In this document: piece after piece, positions 1-9,057 of the stretch
How the letters are laid out: every line of letters begins with the position of its first letter
Position numbering within the stretch: the stretch's first letter is position 1
Origin: Euzebya tangerina
Lineage (GTDB): Bacteria; Actinomycetota; Nitriliruptoria; Euzebyales; Euzebyaceae
Length of the DNA: 64,000 nt
Assembly (NCBI RefSeq): GCF_003074135.1
Contig: NZ_PPDK01000002.1
Location: 372,001-436,000, forward strand
Direction: 5' to 3'
The notes under the pieces: model-generated
What the model saw: only the letters and a program-made list of their open reading frames with translations
Database searches by the model: none
What the model was told of the DNA's origin: nothing
Position numbers and translations under genes: made by a program

Positions 1-1223
1 TCGGTGACATCGAGGGGCTGCCGTTCCTCGAGGCGATCCGCCAGATCCGCTACGACGTCGGCCGCGAGAACATCTGCTACGTGCACTGCGCGCTGGTGCC
101 CTTCATCGGACCCACGAAGGAGCTGAAGACAAAACCGGCGCAGCACTCCGTCCGCGAACTGCGCTCGATCGGGATCCAACCGGACGCACTGGTCTGCCGC
201 GCGGACCGTCCCATTCCGCTGGAACTCAAGCGCAAGATCGCGATGCTGTCCGACATCGACCTCGACGGCGTCGTCAGCGCGCACGACGCCCACTCCATCT
301 ACGCCGTCCCAGCCGTCCTGCAGGAGGAGGGGTTGGACCAGTTCGTCGTCCGTCGGCTGGGGCTCGACCCCAAGGTCGAGCCGGACATGACCGAGTGGAA
401 CGCGATGGTCTCGCGGCTCGAGAACCCCAAGGAGATCGTGCGCATCGGCCTGGTCGGCAAGTACGTGTCTCTGCCGGACGCCTACCTCTCCGTGGTCGAG
501 TCGCTGGACCACGCCGGCATCCACCATCAGGTCGACGTGGACATCCAGTGGGTGCAGTCAGACGAGTTGGTGAACCGCTCCGTTGCGGAGGAGAAGTTGG
601 CCAACCTGGACGGCATCCTCATTCCGGGCGGGTTCGGCATCCGCGGTGTGGAGGGCAAGATCAACGCCGGCCGGTGTGCCAGGGAGCGACAGATCCCCTA
701 CCTGGGCATCTGCTTGGGCCTGCAGACGGCCGTGATCGAGTTCGCCCGCAATGTGCTCGGCCTACCGGAGGCCCACTCCTCGGAGTTCGACGCGGACACG
801 CCCGACCCGGTCATCGCCCTGATGGAGGAGCAGCGCGACGTCACCGATCTGGGCGGCACCATGCGGCTGGGGATCTATCCCTGCAAGCTGACGCCCGGGA
901 CGAAGTCGGAGGCGGCCTACGGCCAGAACTTCGTCTACGAGCGACACCGGCACCGCTGGGAGGTCGCCAACAAGTACCGGTCGCGGCTCGAGGCCGCGGG
1001 CATGGTGCTCTCGGGCCTCTCACCCAACGACAGGCTGGTCGAGATGATCGAGTTGGCCGACCATCCCTGGTTCGTCGCCACCCAGGCGCACCCGGAGTTC
1101 CTCTCGCGACCGAATCGGCCGCACCCGCTGTTCCGGGACTTCGTCGGCGCCGCCTTGGACCGGATGCTGGCTCGCCAGGGTCGGCTGCCGAACGTCAACC
1201 CGCCACCCGTTACGGTGTCGTGA
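1..1223 (+). CDS. pyrG: CTP synthase, 5' end cut by window edge
   Basis: Converts UTP to CTP with glutamine as nitrogen donor, the last step of pyrimidine nucleotide synthesis. The frame is open from base 3 to the stop, so only about 406 C-terminal residues of a protein of about 550 are present. The first residues (GDIEGLPFLEAIRQ) match the conserved end of the synthase-domain phosphate-binding region. The second half is a class-I glutamine amidotransferase: an IPGGFG oxyanion loop, the nucleophile cysteine in YLGICLGLQ, and the late His/Glu in QAHPEFLSRP. The stop overlaps the next GTG start, so it heads a coupled gene chain. Family assignment is secure. Confidence 0.97.
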   Translation, partial: GDIEGLPFLEAIRQIRYDVGRENICYVHCALVPFIGPTKELKTKPAQHSVRELRSIGIQPDALVCRADRPIPLELKRKIAMLSDIDLDGVVSAHDAHSIYAVPAVLQEEGLDQFVVRRLGLDPKVEPDMTEWNAMVSRLENPKEIVRIGLVGKYVSLPDAYLSVVESLDHAGIHHQVDVDIQWVQSDELVNRSVAEEKLANLDGILIPGGFGIRGVEGKINAGRCARERQIPYLGICLGLQTAVIEFARNVLGLPEAHSSEFDADTPDPVIALMEEQRDVTDLGGTMRLGIYPCKLTPGTKSEAAYGQNFVYERHRHRWEVANKYRSRLEAAGMVLSGLSPNDRLVEMIELADHPWFVATQAHPEFLSRPNRPHPLFRDFVGAALDRMLARQGRLPNVNPPPVTVS

Positions 1224-1786
1224 ACGAACCGTTCACGGTCGAGTCATCCGAAACCGTCTTCGAGTCGCGCTGGACCACGATCCGACGCGACCAGGTCCGG
1301 ATGCCGGACGGTAGTTCGGCGCTGCGCGAGATCGCCGAGCACCTCTCCGCGGTTGGTGTGGTCCCGATCGACGGGGACGACAACGTGGTCATGCTGCGGC
1401 AGTACCGGCACGCCTTCGGCGACCACTTCCTCGAGATCCCAGCCGGGGTGCTCGATGTCGCCGACGAGGAACGGGTCGCAGCCGTGCGGCGGGAACTGGT
1501 GGAGGAGGTTGCGCTCCACGCCGACAGCGTGCAGGAGCTCCTGACGTTCACCAACTCAGCCGGCTGGACCACCGAGACGACAACCGTCTACCTGGCCACC
1601 GATCTGCAGCCCACCGAACGGCCGGCCGACTTCGTGTTGGAGGCCGAGGAGGCCGACATGACCGTCGTCCGGATTCCCCTGGATGAGGCGGTCAGGATGG
1701 TGCACGAGGGTGAGATCGTGGACGCCAAGACCGTCATCGGCCTGCTGGCCGCATGGACCCAGCTGGATGGGGTTATGTCAAGCTAG
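1220..1786 (+). CDS. NUDIX hydrolase, ADP-ribose pyrophosphatase-like
   Basis: A 188-residue protein expected to hydrolyse a nucleoside diphosphate linked to another moiety, most likely ADP-ribose. The PAG that precedes the box in ADP-ribose pyrophosphatases is present (EIPAGVLDV), and the metal-binding core reads RRELVEEVAL. Compared with the standard GX5EX7REUXEEXGU box it has one extra residue between the first Gly and Glu, and Ala replaces the last Gly. The GTG start overlaps the pyrG stop by GTGA, so translation is probably coupled; earlier in-frame codons would read through pyrG and were discarded. Substrate is inferred from the family only. Confidence 0.9.
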   Translation: MNEPFTVESSETVFESRWTTIRRDQVRMPDGSSALREIAEHLSAVGVVPIDGDDNVVMLRQYRHAFGDHFLEIPAGVLDVADEERVAAVRRELVEEVALHADSVQELLTFTNSAGWTTETTTVYLATDLQPTERPADFVLEAEEADMTVVRIPLDEAVRMVHEGEIVDAKTVIGLLAAWTQLDGVMSS

Positions 1787-1837
1787 ATGGGCTAGGCTCA
1801 GACGACACCGACGTGTCGCACGAATCGAGACCCGCCA

Positions 1838-2821
1838 GTGCTTCCCCCGCACGCTGAGAGCTACCTGGACCACCTCGCCGCCGAGCGAGGCCTGTCCGAG
1901 CACAGCCTGGCGGCCTATCGGCGTGACCTGCGGCTCTACGGCACCTACCTCGAGTTGGAGGGCATCGGGTCGCCCGTCGGTGCCGATACCGAGGACGTGA
2001 CGGGTTTCGTGGCCTGGCTGCGCTCACAGCAGACCTCACGCGGCAAGCCGTACGCCAAGGCCTCCATCGCCCGGACGCTCGTGGCCGTCCGTGGACTGCA
2101 CCGGTACCTGGTGAAGGAGGGCATCACCGACGTCGACACCTCCACGGAGCTCAGTGCACCGCGGCCCGGCCGCACCCTGCCCGACACCCTCACCCAGGCT
2201 CAGGTCGACGACCTGCTGGCCCAGGCCGAGGGTGGGGAGCCGGCGGACCTCCGCGACCTGGCGATGCTGGAGCTGCTCTACTCCGCCGGACTGCGGATCA
2301 CCGAGCTGATCTCGCTCGACGTCGATGATGTCGATGTGGTGGACATGACGGTCCGCTGCCTCGGGAAGGGCTCCCGAGAGCGGGTGGTCCCGATCGGACG
2401 GATGGCCACGCAGGCGGTGAAGCGGTGGCTGGGCGACGGCCGACCCGAGATGGCCCCGCGCGGCCCGACGCTGTTCTGCAACACCCGCGGTGGCCGGCTG
2501 ACTCGGCAGGGTGGCTGGAAGATCGTCAAACGCCGCGCTGATGCGGCGGGGCTCGGCGACGCGGTGAGCCCGCACACCCTCCGACACTCCTTCGCCACCC
2601 ACCTGATCGAGGGAGGCGCTGACATCCGCGTCGTCCAGGAGCTGCTGGGCCACTCGAGTGTCAACACCACACAGGTCTACACCCACACCAGCCACGCACG
2701 CCTGCGGGCGCTGTACGACCGCGCGCATCCGCGTGCCACCATGGCCGATGCTGACGCTGCCGCGGGCACCGTCGCCGGCGCAAGCCCCACGACCCCGACA
2801 CGACAGGACACGGCCGGATGA
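1838..2821 (+). CDS. xerD: Site-specific tyrosine recombinase XerD
   Basis: Catalyses strand exchange at dif to resolve chromosome dimers. The 327-residue protein has an N-terminal SAM-like core-binding domain (about 1-90, starting SYLDHLAAERGLS) and a C-terminal catalytic domain. Catalytic residues are visible: Arg in SAGLRITEL near 152, His/Arg in HTLRHSFATH near 246-249, His in LLGHSS and the nucleophile Tyr in TTQVYTH near 281. Its position upstream of scpAB is the usual XerD context in actinobacteria. The GTG start is preceded by a spacer of about 50 nt carrying a TAGGCT -10-like element. Its stop overlaps the following ATG. A phage integrase is unlikely: no element ends or cargo surround it. 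Confidence 0.93.
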   Translation: MLPPHAESYLDHLAAERGLSEHSLAAYRRDLRLYGTYLELEGIGSPVGADTEDVTGFVAWLRSQQTSRGKPYAKASIARTLVAVRGLHRYLVKEGITDVDTSTELSAPRPGRTLPDTLTQAQVDDLLAQAEGGEPADLRDLAMLELLYSAGLRITELISLDVDDVDVVDMTVRCLGKGSRERVVPIGRMATQAVKRWLGDGRPEMAPRGPTLFCNTRGGRLTRQGGWKIVKRRADAAGLGDAVSPHTLRHSFATHLIEGGADIRVVQELLGHSSVNTTQVYTHTSHARLRALYDRAHPRATMADADAAAGTVAGASPTTPTRQDTAG

Positions 2822-4119
2822 ACCCCGTTGCGTTGATCGAGCGGAAGCGGGACGGCGGCGAGCTGTCCCAATCGGAGTATGCGGCCTTCATCTCCGGCTA
2901 CCTGGACGGCGAGCAGGTGCAGGAGGGCCAGATGGCGGCCCTGCTCATGGCCGGCGTCATCCAGGGCTTCTCCGTGCAGGAGGCCAAGGCCCTCACCGAG
3001 GTTCTCCTCGACTCCGGCGACCGGCTCGATCTGGCACAGCTGCGAGGACCGACGGTGGACAAGCACTCAACCGGAGGGGTCGGGGACGGCACCACGTTGG
3101 TGGTCGCCCCGCTGCTGGCCGCCGCCGGGCTGCAGGTCGTGAAGCTGAGCGGCCGGGGACTGGGCCACACCGGTGGGACGCTCGACAAGCTGGAGTCGAT
3201 CCCGGGCATGCAGGTGCAGCTCCCCCTCGACCGGATCACCGAGATCGCCGAGGAGGTCGGCTGCGTCGTGGCCGCCCAGACCGCCGACCTGGTACCGGCG
3301 GACAAGGCCTTGTACGCCCTCCGTGATGTGACCGGGACCGTTCCCAGCATGGCACTGATCGCCTCGTCGGTGATGTCGAAGAAGCTGGCCAGCGGTGCGG
3401 GGACCATCGTCCTCGACGTCAAGGCGGGTGACGGTGCGTTCATGGAGACTGCCGCGGCGGCCCGTGAGCTGGCGGAGCTCTGCGTGTCCATCGGGGCCGG
3501 GGCAGGGCGGAACACCCGGGCGATCGTCTCGGACATGAGCACGCCGCTCGGGGTCGGCATCGGCAACGGATTGGAGGTGGCGGAGGTCGTGGAGACGCTC
3601 GCCGCACCCCCCGAGGGGCGGTTCGCCGAGGTGTGTCTGAAGCTCGCGTCGCTGGCCGCCTCGCAAGCGGAGGGCATCAGCGAGCGTGAGGCCCACGACC
3701 GACTGGTCAGCCTGTGGACCGACGGGTCGGCGCTCGAGACCCTGCAGCTGATGATCCAGGCCCAGGGCGGCGACCCGGCCGTGTGCCAGCGGCCGCGCGA
3801 GGTCCTGCCGTCCGCTCCCGTCCAGGTGCGGGTGACCGCCGCACGGACTGGAACGATCGCACGCATCCCCGCCCGCGCCGTGGGACTGCTGTCGATGCAG
3901 TTGGGAGCCGGACGGGTCCAGTCGACCGACGACGTCGATCCGGCGGTGGGCATCGACCTGCAGACCGGCGAGGGGGCCAGCGTTGAGCAGGGGCAGGTCC
4001 TGGCCGTCGTGCACGCTCGGACCGACGCCGACGCCGAGGCGGTGGTTGCGCGCCTCGGGGACCTGATCGAGATCGGGGACGACGGCGAACCGGCGCCGAC
4101 CGTCCTCCACGTCATCTGA
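2818..4119 (+). CDS. Pyrimidine-nucleoside (thymidine) phosphorylase
   Basis: Cytosolic salvage enzyme that splits thymidine or uridine with phosphate into base and (deoxy)ribose-1-phosphate. The length of 433 residues is typical. The N-terminal alpha domain starts IERKRDGGELSQSEYAAFI; the phosphate-binding signature KHSTGGVGDGTT lies near 81-92, followed by KLSGRGLGHTGGTLDKLE. The C-terminal domain (about 340-433) is the lipoyl/barrel-sandwich-like fold of the family. It begins with an ATG overlapping the xerD stop, hence is co-translated. I cannot separate deoA (thymidine-specific) from pdp (broad) by eye, so no symbol is given. Confidence 0.93.
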   Translation: MNPVALIERKRDGGELSQSEYAAFISGYLDGEQVQEGQMAALLMAGVIQGFSVQEAKALTEVLLDSGDRLDLAQLRGPTVDKHSTGGVGDGTTLVVAPLLAAAGLQVVKLSGRGLGHTGGTLDKLESIPGMQVQLPLDRITEIAEEVGCVVAAQTADLVPADKALYALRDVTGTVPSMALIASSVMSKKLASGAGTIVLDVKAGDGAFMETAAAARELAELCVSIGAGAGRNTRAIVSDMSTPLGVGIGNGLEVAEVVETLAAPPEGRFAEVCLKLASLAASQAEGISEREAHDRLVSLWTDGSALETLQLMIQAQGGDPAVCQRPREVLPSAPVQVRVTAARTGTIARIPARAVGLLSMQLGAGRVQSTDDVDPAVGIDLQTGEGASVEQGQVLAVVHARTDADAEAVVARLGDLIEIGDDGEPAPTVLHVI

Positions 4120-4131
4120 GAGTCCTCTCGA

Positions 4132-4148
4132 TAGACTCAGGAGGTCCC
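4132..4148 (+). promoter_or_regulatory. TAGACT -10-like box and AGGAGG RBS before scpA
   Basis: A TAnnnT hexamer TAGACT is followed at once by CAGGAGGTCCC and the scpA ATG. The AGGAGG is one of the strongest Shine-Dalgarno sequences in the window and fixes the start. The promoter reading is tentative because the run is otherwise operon-like. Confidence 0.45.
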
Positions 4149-4967
4149 ATGTCGGCCACCTACCACGTCTCCGTCTCGGCCTTCGAAGGGCCCTTCGACC
4201 TGCTGTTGCACCTGATCGCGCGGCGCAAGGTCGACATCTACGAGGTGTCGATCGCCGAGATCACTGATGACTACCTGGCAGTGCTCGCGCAGATGGACAC
4301 GGTCGACCTGGGCGTGACCACGGAGTTCCTGGTGGTCGCGGCCACCCTCGTCGAGCTCAAGGCCGCCCGTCTGCTGCCGACGGAGGACGATCCCGAGCTC
4401 GACGAGTTGGCGCTCGAGGCTCGTGACCTGCTGTACGCGCGGCTGCTGGACTACCGCACGTTCCGGGAGGCGGCCTTCCATCTGCGTGAGCGCCTCGACA
4501 CATTCGGCGGCTACGTGGCGCGCGAGGTGTCGATGGAACCGCAGTTCGCCGGCTTGAACCCGGATGCCGTGCTCGGCGTGGATCCGACGGGCCTGGCGCT
4601 GATCGCCGCCCGCGCGTTCGCCGAGCAGCCCGACACCGCGATCGACCTGTCGCACATCCAGCCGGTCCGGATGACCGTCCGGGAGGCGGCCGGGATGATC
4701 CTGGACGAGCTGAGCCGCGGCGACGGCCCACTCTCCTTCGACGAGTTGACCGCCGGCTGCCGACACGTGGCCGAGGTGGTGGTCCACTTCCTGGCCTGCC
4801 TGGAGCTGTACAAGCTGGAGCACGTGGACCTCGAGCAGGAGGGCAACTTCGGATCCCTGCGGATCACCTGGACACCGGAGGCGGCCGACGCACTCGGTGG
4901 CGCCTACCCCTCCTTCGAGCTCGAGACCTACGACGCCGTCCCCGTCGAGACGACGGAGCCGTCATGA
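4149..4967 (+). CDS. scpA: Segregation and condensation protein A (kleisin)
   Basis: Kleisin subunit that bridges the SMC dimer and, with ScpB, forms the condensin-like complex for chromosome compaction and segregation. At 272 residues it fits the family. The N-terminal signature VSAFEGPFDLLLHLIARRKVD-like start is obvious (FEGPFDLLLHLI), followed by YDEV-type helices that bind the SMC neck, and a C-terminal winged helix (VVVHFLACLELYKLEHVDLEQ region) that contacts the SMC head. The strong AGGAGG upstream sets the start. It overlaps scpB by ATGA, the standard scpAB arrangement. Confidence 0.95.
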   Translation: MSATYHVSVSAFEGPFDLLLHLIARRKVDIYEVSIAEITDDYLAVLAQMDTVDLGVTTEFLVVAATLVELKAARLLPTEDDPELDELALEARDLLYARLLDYRTFREAAFHLRERLDTFGGYVAREVSMEPQFAGLNPDAVLGVDPTGLALIAARAFAEQPDTAIDLSHIQPVRMTVREAAGMILDELSRGDGPLSFDELTAGCRHVAEVVVHFLACLELYKLEHVDLEQEGNFGSLRITWTPEAADALGGAYPSFELETYDAVPVETTEPS

Positions 4968-5875
4968 GCGGATCGGAGACTGGCGCGGCGCCAGCGGCCG
5001 CGAGCGCCGAGCTGGCGCGGTCGGATGAGGATCCCTCGAGCACCGAGTTGCGGCTGGAGCCTGAACTCCGCAAGGCGCTCGAGGCCATCCTGCTGGTCGT
5101 GGATGAGCCGGTCGATGTCGAGTCCCTCGCCCAGGTGCTGGAGGTCCCGCCCGGCGATGTCGAGGACGGACTGCTGGCCCTGGCCGCGGAGTACATCGAT
5201 GATGGCCGAGGGTTCGTGCTGCGCCGGGTCGGCGGTGGCTGGCGGATGTACACCGACCCCGGGGCCGCCCGCTACGTCGAGCAGTTCGTGCTGCACGGCC
5301 GGACCGGGCGGCTCAGTCAGGCAGCCCTCGAGACCCTCGCGATCGTGGCCTACAAGCAGCCGGTGACCCGGTCGGCCATCTCCGAGATCCGCGGGGTCGA
5401 CGCCGACGCCGGGGTCCGAAAGCTGGTGAGCCGCGGACTGGTCGAGGAGATCGGACGTGAGGACTCGCCGGGGCAGCCGCTGCTGTACGGCACGACCAGC
5501 TCGTTCCTGGAGAAGCTCGGCCTCGACTCGCTGGACGATCTACCTGCGCTCCCGGACCTGAGCCCCGGCGGGCCACCCCCGCCGGAACCCGCGCCTGGCG
5601 GGTACAAGGCCGCTCGCAAGGAGCTGATCAGCCTGGAGGAGCACGACGGCGCTGTCGCCGGAAATTCGGCCGTGGTCGACCGCGGACTGGACGGTCCCGA
5701 GGACGAGGAGATCGACCGCATTCTCTCGTCACCCACGCCCAAGCCGGGGGAGCGGCTGACCGCACTGCTGGAGGACCCGTTCGACGATCACGCTGACGAT
5801 GACGTGGGCGCCGACGGCGACGGCGACATCGAGGCGGATGCCGAGGACCGGGACGGTGCCACCGATGGCACGTGA
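4964..5875 (+). CDS. scpB: Segregation and condensation protein B with long acidic tail
   Basis: Partner of ScpA in the SMC complex; two winged-helix domains occupy about residues 20-190 (LRKALEAILLVVDEPV; then QAALETLAIVAYKQPVTR and YGTTSSFLEKLGL). The protein is 303 residues, roughly a third longer than usual. The extra C-terminal part (from about 200) is Pro-rich, then strongly Asp/Glu-rich and looks disordered, ending in repeated Asp-Gly-Asp. It is coupled to scpA at its start and runs 11 nt past the start of rluB. The tail's role is unknown; it could be an actinobacterial variant or contact the nucleoid machinery. Confidence 0.93.
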   Translation: MSGSETGAAPAAASAELARSDEDPSSTELRLEPELRKALEAILLVVDEPVDVESLAQVLEVPPGDVEDGLLALAAEYIDDGRGFVLRRVGGGWRMYTDPGAARYVEQFVLHGRTGRLSQAALETLAIVAYKQPVTRSAISEIRGVDADAGVRKLVSRGLVEEIGREDSPGQPLLYGTTSSFLEKLGLDSLDDLPALPDLSPGGPPPPEPAPGGYKAARKELISLEEHDGAVAGNSAVVDRGLDGPEDEEIDRILSSPTPKPGERLTALLEDPFDDHADDDVGADGDGDIEADAEDRDGATDGT

Positions 5876-6617
5876 GCGAGTCCAGAAGGTCCTGGCCGCC
5901 GCTGGCCTCGGAAGCCGTCGGGTCAGCGAAGGGCTGATCGCCGAGGGCCGCGTCACCGTCAACGGCGATGTCATCACCTTGGGCGACCGGGCAGACCCGT
6001 CGACGGACGTCATCGCAGTGGACGGCGAACGGGTCCACGTCAACACGGACCTGGTCTACCTGCTGCTGAACAAGCCGCTGGGCTGCGTGACCACCGCCGA
6101 CGACCCCGAGGGCCGGCCCACCGTCCTCGACCTGGTGCCGCCGACTCCACGCGTCTTCCCCATCGGGCGACTGGACCAGAACACCTCCGGACTGCTGCTG
6201 CTCACCAACGACGGCGAGTTGGCACACCGGGTTACCCACCCGCGGTACGAGGTGCCCAAGACCTACATGGTCCAGGTCAGCGGACCGATCCCCAAGCACA
6301 CGCTGAACCAGCTGACCAGTGGGGTGATGCTGGACGACGGCATCGCCCGGGCACGTTCCGCCAAGGTCAAGGTCGCGGACCAGACCCGCTCCCTGCTCGA
6401 ACTGGTGCTGACCGAAGGGCGCAAGCGCGAAGTCCGCCGCATGATGCAGGCCGTCGGGCTCAACCTCGAGGCGCTGGTCCGGACCCGGGTGGGTCCCATC
6501 CATCTGGGGGACATCAAGCCGTCCAAGGTCCGTCCACTCAACGGCAAGGAAGTCCGCGAGCTCTACGCCGCCGTCGGCCTGGACGGCCGACCGGATCGCG
6601 AGTCCGCCCGCTCATGA
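5865..6617 (+). CDS. rluB: 23S rRNA pseudouridine synthase (RluB/RsuA family)
   Basis: Makes pseudouridine in 23S rRNA. The 250-residue protein has an N-terminal S4 RNA-binding domain (ERVQKVLAAAGLGSRR, about 1-60) and the RsuA-family catalytic domain with the active Asp in GRLDQNTSGLLLL near residue 104, followed by HPRYEVPKTY. An in-frame codon 66 nt upstream would extend it into scpB without family similarity, so the ATG at MARERVQ was chosen. Placement right after scpB is the common order in Gram-positive genomes. RluB rather than RsuA or RluE is inferred from that context. Confidence 0.92.
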   Translation: MARERVQKVLAAAGLGSRRVSEGLIAEGRVTVNGDVITLGDRADPSTDVIAVDGERVHVNTDLVYLLLNKPLGCVTTADDPEGRPTVLDLVPPTPRVFPIGRLDQNTSGLLLLTNDGELAHRVTHPRYEVPKTYMVQVSGPIPKHTLNQLTSGVMLDDGIARARSAKVKVADQTRSLLELVLTEGRKREVRRMMQAVGLNLEALVRTRVGPIHLGDIKPSKVRPLNGKEVRELYAAVGLDGRPDRESARS

Positions 6618-7729
6618 GCAGCCACGACACGGTCCGGGTGGCACTCATCGGGACCGGCCTGATCGGCGCGTCCCTGGGTCTGGCGCTGGCGGAGGTCGAG
6701 GAGGTCGGCAGCGTCATCGGCTTCGACGTCGACGCCGAGCAACTGGCCCAGGCCAAGGCCATGGGCGCCATCACCGACACCGCCGACACCGCCGAGGCCG
6801 CCGCCGAAGCTGCGGACGTGGTCGTGCTGGCAGTCCCGCCCTCGCACATCCCCTCGGTGGCCGAGCAGATCGCGGATCACCTTCGACCCGGGACCATCCT
6901 CACCGACGTCGGCAGCGTCAAGGCTGAGGTCGTGGCAGCCATGGAGCGTGCTGCTCCTGACGGCGTCCACGTCGTCGGCGGTCACCCCATGGCCGGGTCA
7001 CACGAGCACGGGGCGGCCCACGCGTCGGGGACCATGTTCGTCGGGGCCACCTACCTCCTCACCCCCACACCCCGCACCGACGCGGCGGCGATGCAACGCC
7101 TGAACACCCTGATCGAGGCCATCGGCGCCCGGGTCGTCGTCGTCGACACCGAGGCCCACGACCTGCTGGTCGCCATCGTCAGCCATCTGCCGCAGCTCAC
7201 CGCGACGACCCTGATGAGCCTGGCGGCCGAGCGGGCGCGACGACAGGACGCCCGGCTGCTGCTCCTCGCTGGAGGAGGATTCCGGGACGCCACCCGCGTG
7301 GCCGCCAGCAACCCCGCGATGTGGCTCGACATCTGTCGTGACAACCGCGAGGCCATCGTGGCGGTGCTCGACGAGTACGCCGCCCGGATCGGCCAGCTCC
7401 GCATGATGCTGTTCGAGGGCGATGAGGACCGCCTGGTGAGCCTGCTGACGGATGCGCGGGAGGCTCGTCGGTCCTTGCCGGGCAAGGAGAGCGTCTCCGG
7501 TCAACTGGTCGAGCTCCGGATCCCCATCCCCGACCGGCCCGGCGCGATCGCGGAGATCACCACCACGGTCAGCGACCTCGGCGTGAACATCGAAGATCTG
7601 GGCATCGAACACGCACCGGACGGTCGTGGCGGGACGATGCGCCTGGCCGTCAACGGTCTGCAGGCCGCCGGCACCGCTCATGCGGCCTTGGAGCAGCACG
7701 GCTACGAGGTCATCGAGCGGCGTCCGTGA
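6614..7729 (+). CDS. tyrA: Prephenate dehydrogenase with C-terminal ACT domain
   Basis: Oxidative decarboxylation of prephenate to 4-hydroxyphenylpyruvate for tyrosine synthesis, NAD(P)-dependent. Residues 8-15 carry the Rossmann motif GTGLIGAS; GGHPMAGSHEHG is the substrate-site signature of the TyrA family; SHLPQL follows in the helical dimerisation domain. From about residue 295 an ACT domain begins (RIPIPDRPGAIAEIT), which in relatives binds tyrosine for feedback inhibition. Starts on ATGA overlapping rluB and overlaps aroA by GTGA, so the three shikimate/nucleotide genes tyrA-aroA-cmk are likely co-translated. Confidence 0.94.
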   Translation: MSSHDTVRVALIGTGLIGASLGLALAEVEEVGSVIGFDVDAEQLAQAKAMGAITDTADTAEAAAEAADVVVLAVPPSHIPSVAEQIADHLRPGTILTDVGSVKAEVVAAMERAAPDGVHVVGGHPMAGSHEHGAAHASGTMFVGATYLLTPTPRTDAAAMQRLNTLIEAIGARVVVVDTEAHDLLVAIVSHLPQLTATTLMSLAAERARRQDARLLLLAGGGFRDATRVAASNPAMWLDICRDNREAIVAVLDEYAARIGQLRMMLFEGDEDRLVSLLTDAREARRSLPGKESVSGQLVELRIPIPDRPGAIAEITTTVSDLGVNIEDLGIEHAPDGRGGTMRLAVNGLQAAGTAHAALEQHGYEVIERRP

Positions 7730-9057
7730 GCCACGCCTACCCCGAGCGGCTGGAGGTCGTTCCCACCGGGCCGCTCCAGGGGGTCGTGCGCGCACCAGGC
7801 TCGAAGAGCGTCACGAATCGCCTGCTGCTGATGGCCACCCTGGCATCGGGGACATCGCGGCTCCGTGGGCCGCTGGACAGCGACGACTCTGCCGCGATGC
7901 GCGACCTCGTGACCGCTCTTGGCGCCACGATCGACCACGGTCCGGAGGCTGCTGCGCCGACGGGAGACGGCCACGCCGCGCCATTCTGGGACATCATCGG
8001 GGTTGGCGGGCAGCCGACGGCCCCAGCCCAGCCGATCGACTGCCGGCTCTCCGGCACCACGATCCGCTTCGGCACCGCGGTGGCCGCGCTGGCCCCATCG
8101 CCGGTGACCTTGACGGGCGACCGGCCGCTGCGGGCTCGACCGCTCGGTGCGCTGACCGCGGCGCTGCACACCCTGGGTGCGAGGATCGAGGGCGGGCCGC
8201 CGTCGTACCCGCCGGTCACCATCGGTGGCGGGTTGCAGGGCGGCGCCGTCACCGTTGATGCCAGCGGGTCCTCGCAGTTCGTGAGCGCGGTCCTCCTGGC
8301 CGCCCCCTACGCGGCCACCGATGTCCACATCACCGCCGAGGGCAGCTTCCCGGCCGCCTATGTCGACCTGACGGCCGAGACCATGCGGCGGTGGGGGGCC
8401 GTGGTCGAGCGGCCCGACGAGCGGTCCTGGCTGGTTCGAGCCGGAGTGACCTATCAGGCGCGGACGGTTGATGTCGAGTACGACGCCTCGGCGGCAGCAC
8501 ACCTCTATGGGTTGGCAGCTGCGACCGGCGGTCGCGTGACCATCCCCGGTGTCACCCCCTCGGTCCAGCCCGACTCCCAGATCGGACCGGTCCTCGAGCG
8601 GTTCGGCGCCATGGTCGAGCACGCCGGGGATCGGGTGACCGTCAACGCGCCCGCGACGCTGCGGCCGGGCGGGCAGATCCATCTGGCTGCCATGCCGGAC
8701 CAGGTCACCACCGTCTCCGCCTTGGCCGCACTGGCACCCGGGGTCACCGAGATCACCGGTGTCGAGGTCGTCCGTGGCCACGAGACCGACCGTCTGGCTG
8801 CCCTGGCAACCGAGTTGGCCAAGCTCGGCACCACGATCTCCGAGCGCCCGGACGGCCTGGTCATCGACGGCCGCACCACGACGGGAGGGCCGGCGACCCT
8901 GGACACCTACCACGACCACCGGTTGGCGATGGCCTTCGCCGCCGTCGCCGCACGCCTGCCCGGCGTCACGATCAACCAGCCGGGCTGTGTCGCCAAGACG
9001 TTCCCCGGATTCTGGGACGCCCTGGTGGGGTTGGGCGGGGAGGTTGGGCCAGGGTGA
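7726..9057 (+). CDS. aroA: 3-phosphoshikimate 1-carboxyvinyltransferase (EPSP synthase)
   Basis: Transfers enolpyruvyl from PEP to shikimate-3-phosphate in the aromatic pathway. Length 443 residues. The N-terminal PGSKSVTNRLLLMA motif (Lys and Ser contacting the substrates), the LSGTTIRFG segment (where many enzymes have NAGTA), SSQFVSAVLLAAPYA, and the C-terminal DHRLAMAFA near residue 400 are all present. The GTG start overlaps the tyrA stop. The motif near residue 105 reads SGTTIRF rather than NAGTALR, a variation known within the family, so glyphosate-binding class cannot be judged. Followed by coupled cmk. Confidence 0.95.
   Translation: MSHAYPERLEVVPTGPLQGVVRAPGSKSVTNRLLLMATLASGTSRLRGPLDSDDSAAMRDLVTALGATIDHGPEAAAPTGDGHAAPFWDIIGVGGQPTAPAQPIDCRLSGTTIRFGTAVAALAPSPVTLTGDRPLRARPLGALTAALHTLGARIEGGPPSYPPVTIGGGLQGGAVTVDASGSSQFVSAVLLAAPYAATDVHITAEGSFPAAYVDLTAETMRRWGAVVERPDERSWLVRAGVTYQARTVDVEYDASAAAHLYGLAAATGGRVTIPGVTPSVQPDSQIGPVLERFGAMVEHAGDRVTVNAPATLRPGGQIHLAAMPDQVTTVSALAALAPGVTEITGVEVVRGHETDRLAALATELAKLGTTISERPDGLVIDGRTTTGGPATLDTYHDHRLAMAFAAVAARLPGVTINQPGCVAKTFPGFWDALVGLGGEVGPG

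Noticed and set aside
1838-2821. Phage integrase marking a mobile element
   Set aside because: Motifs and the scpAB context fit chromosomal XerD; no attachment repeats or phage genes nearby.
2898-4115. 405-residue reverse frame opposite the phosphorylase gene
   Set aside because: Ser/Arg-rich shadow with no family features.
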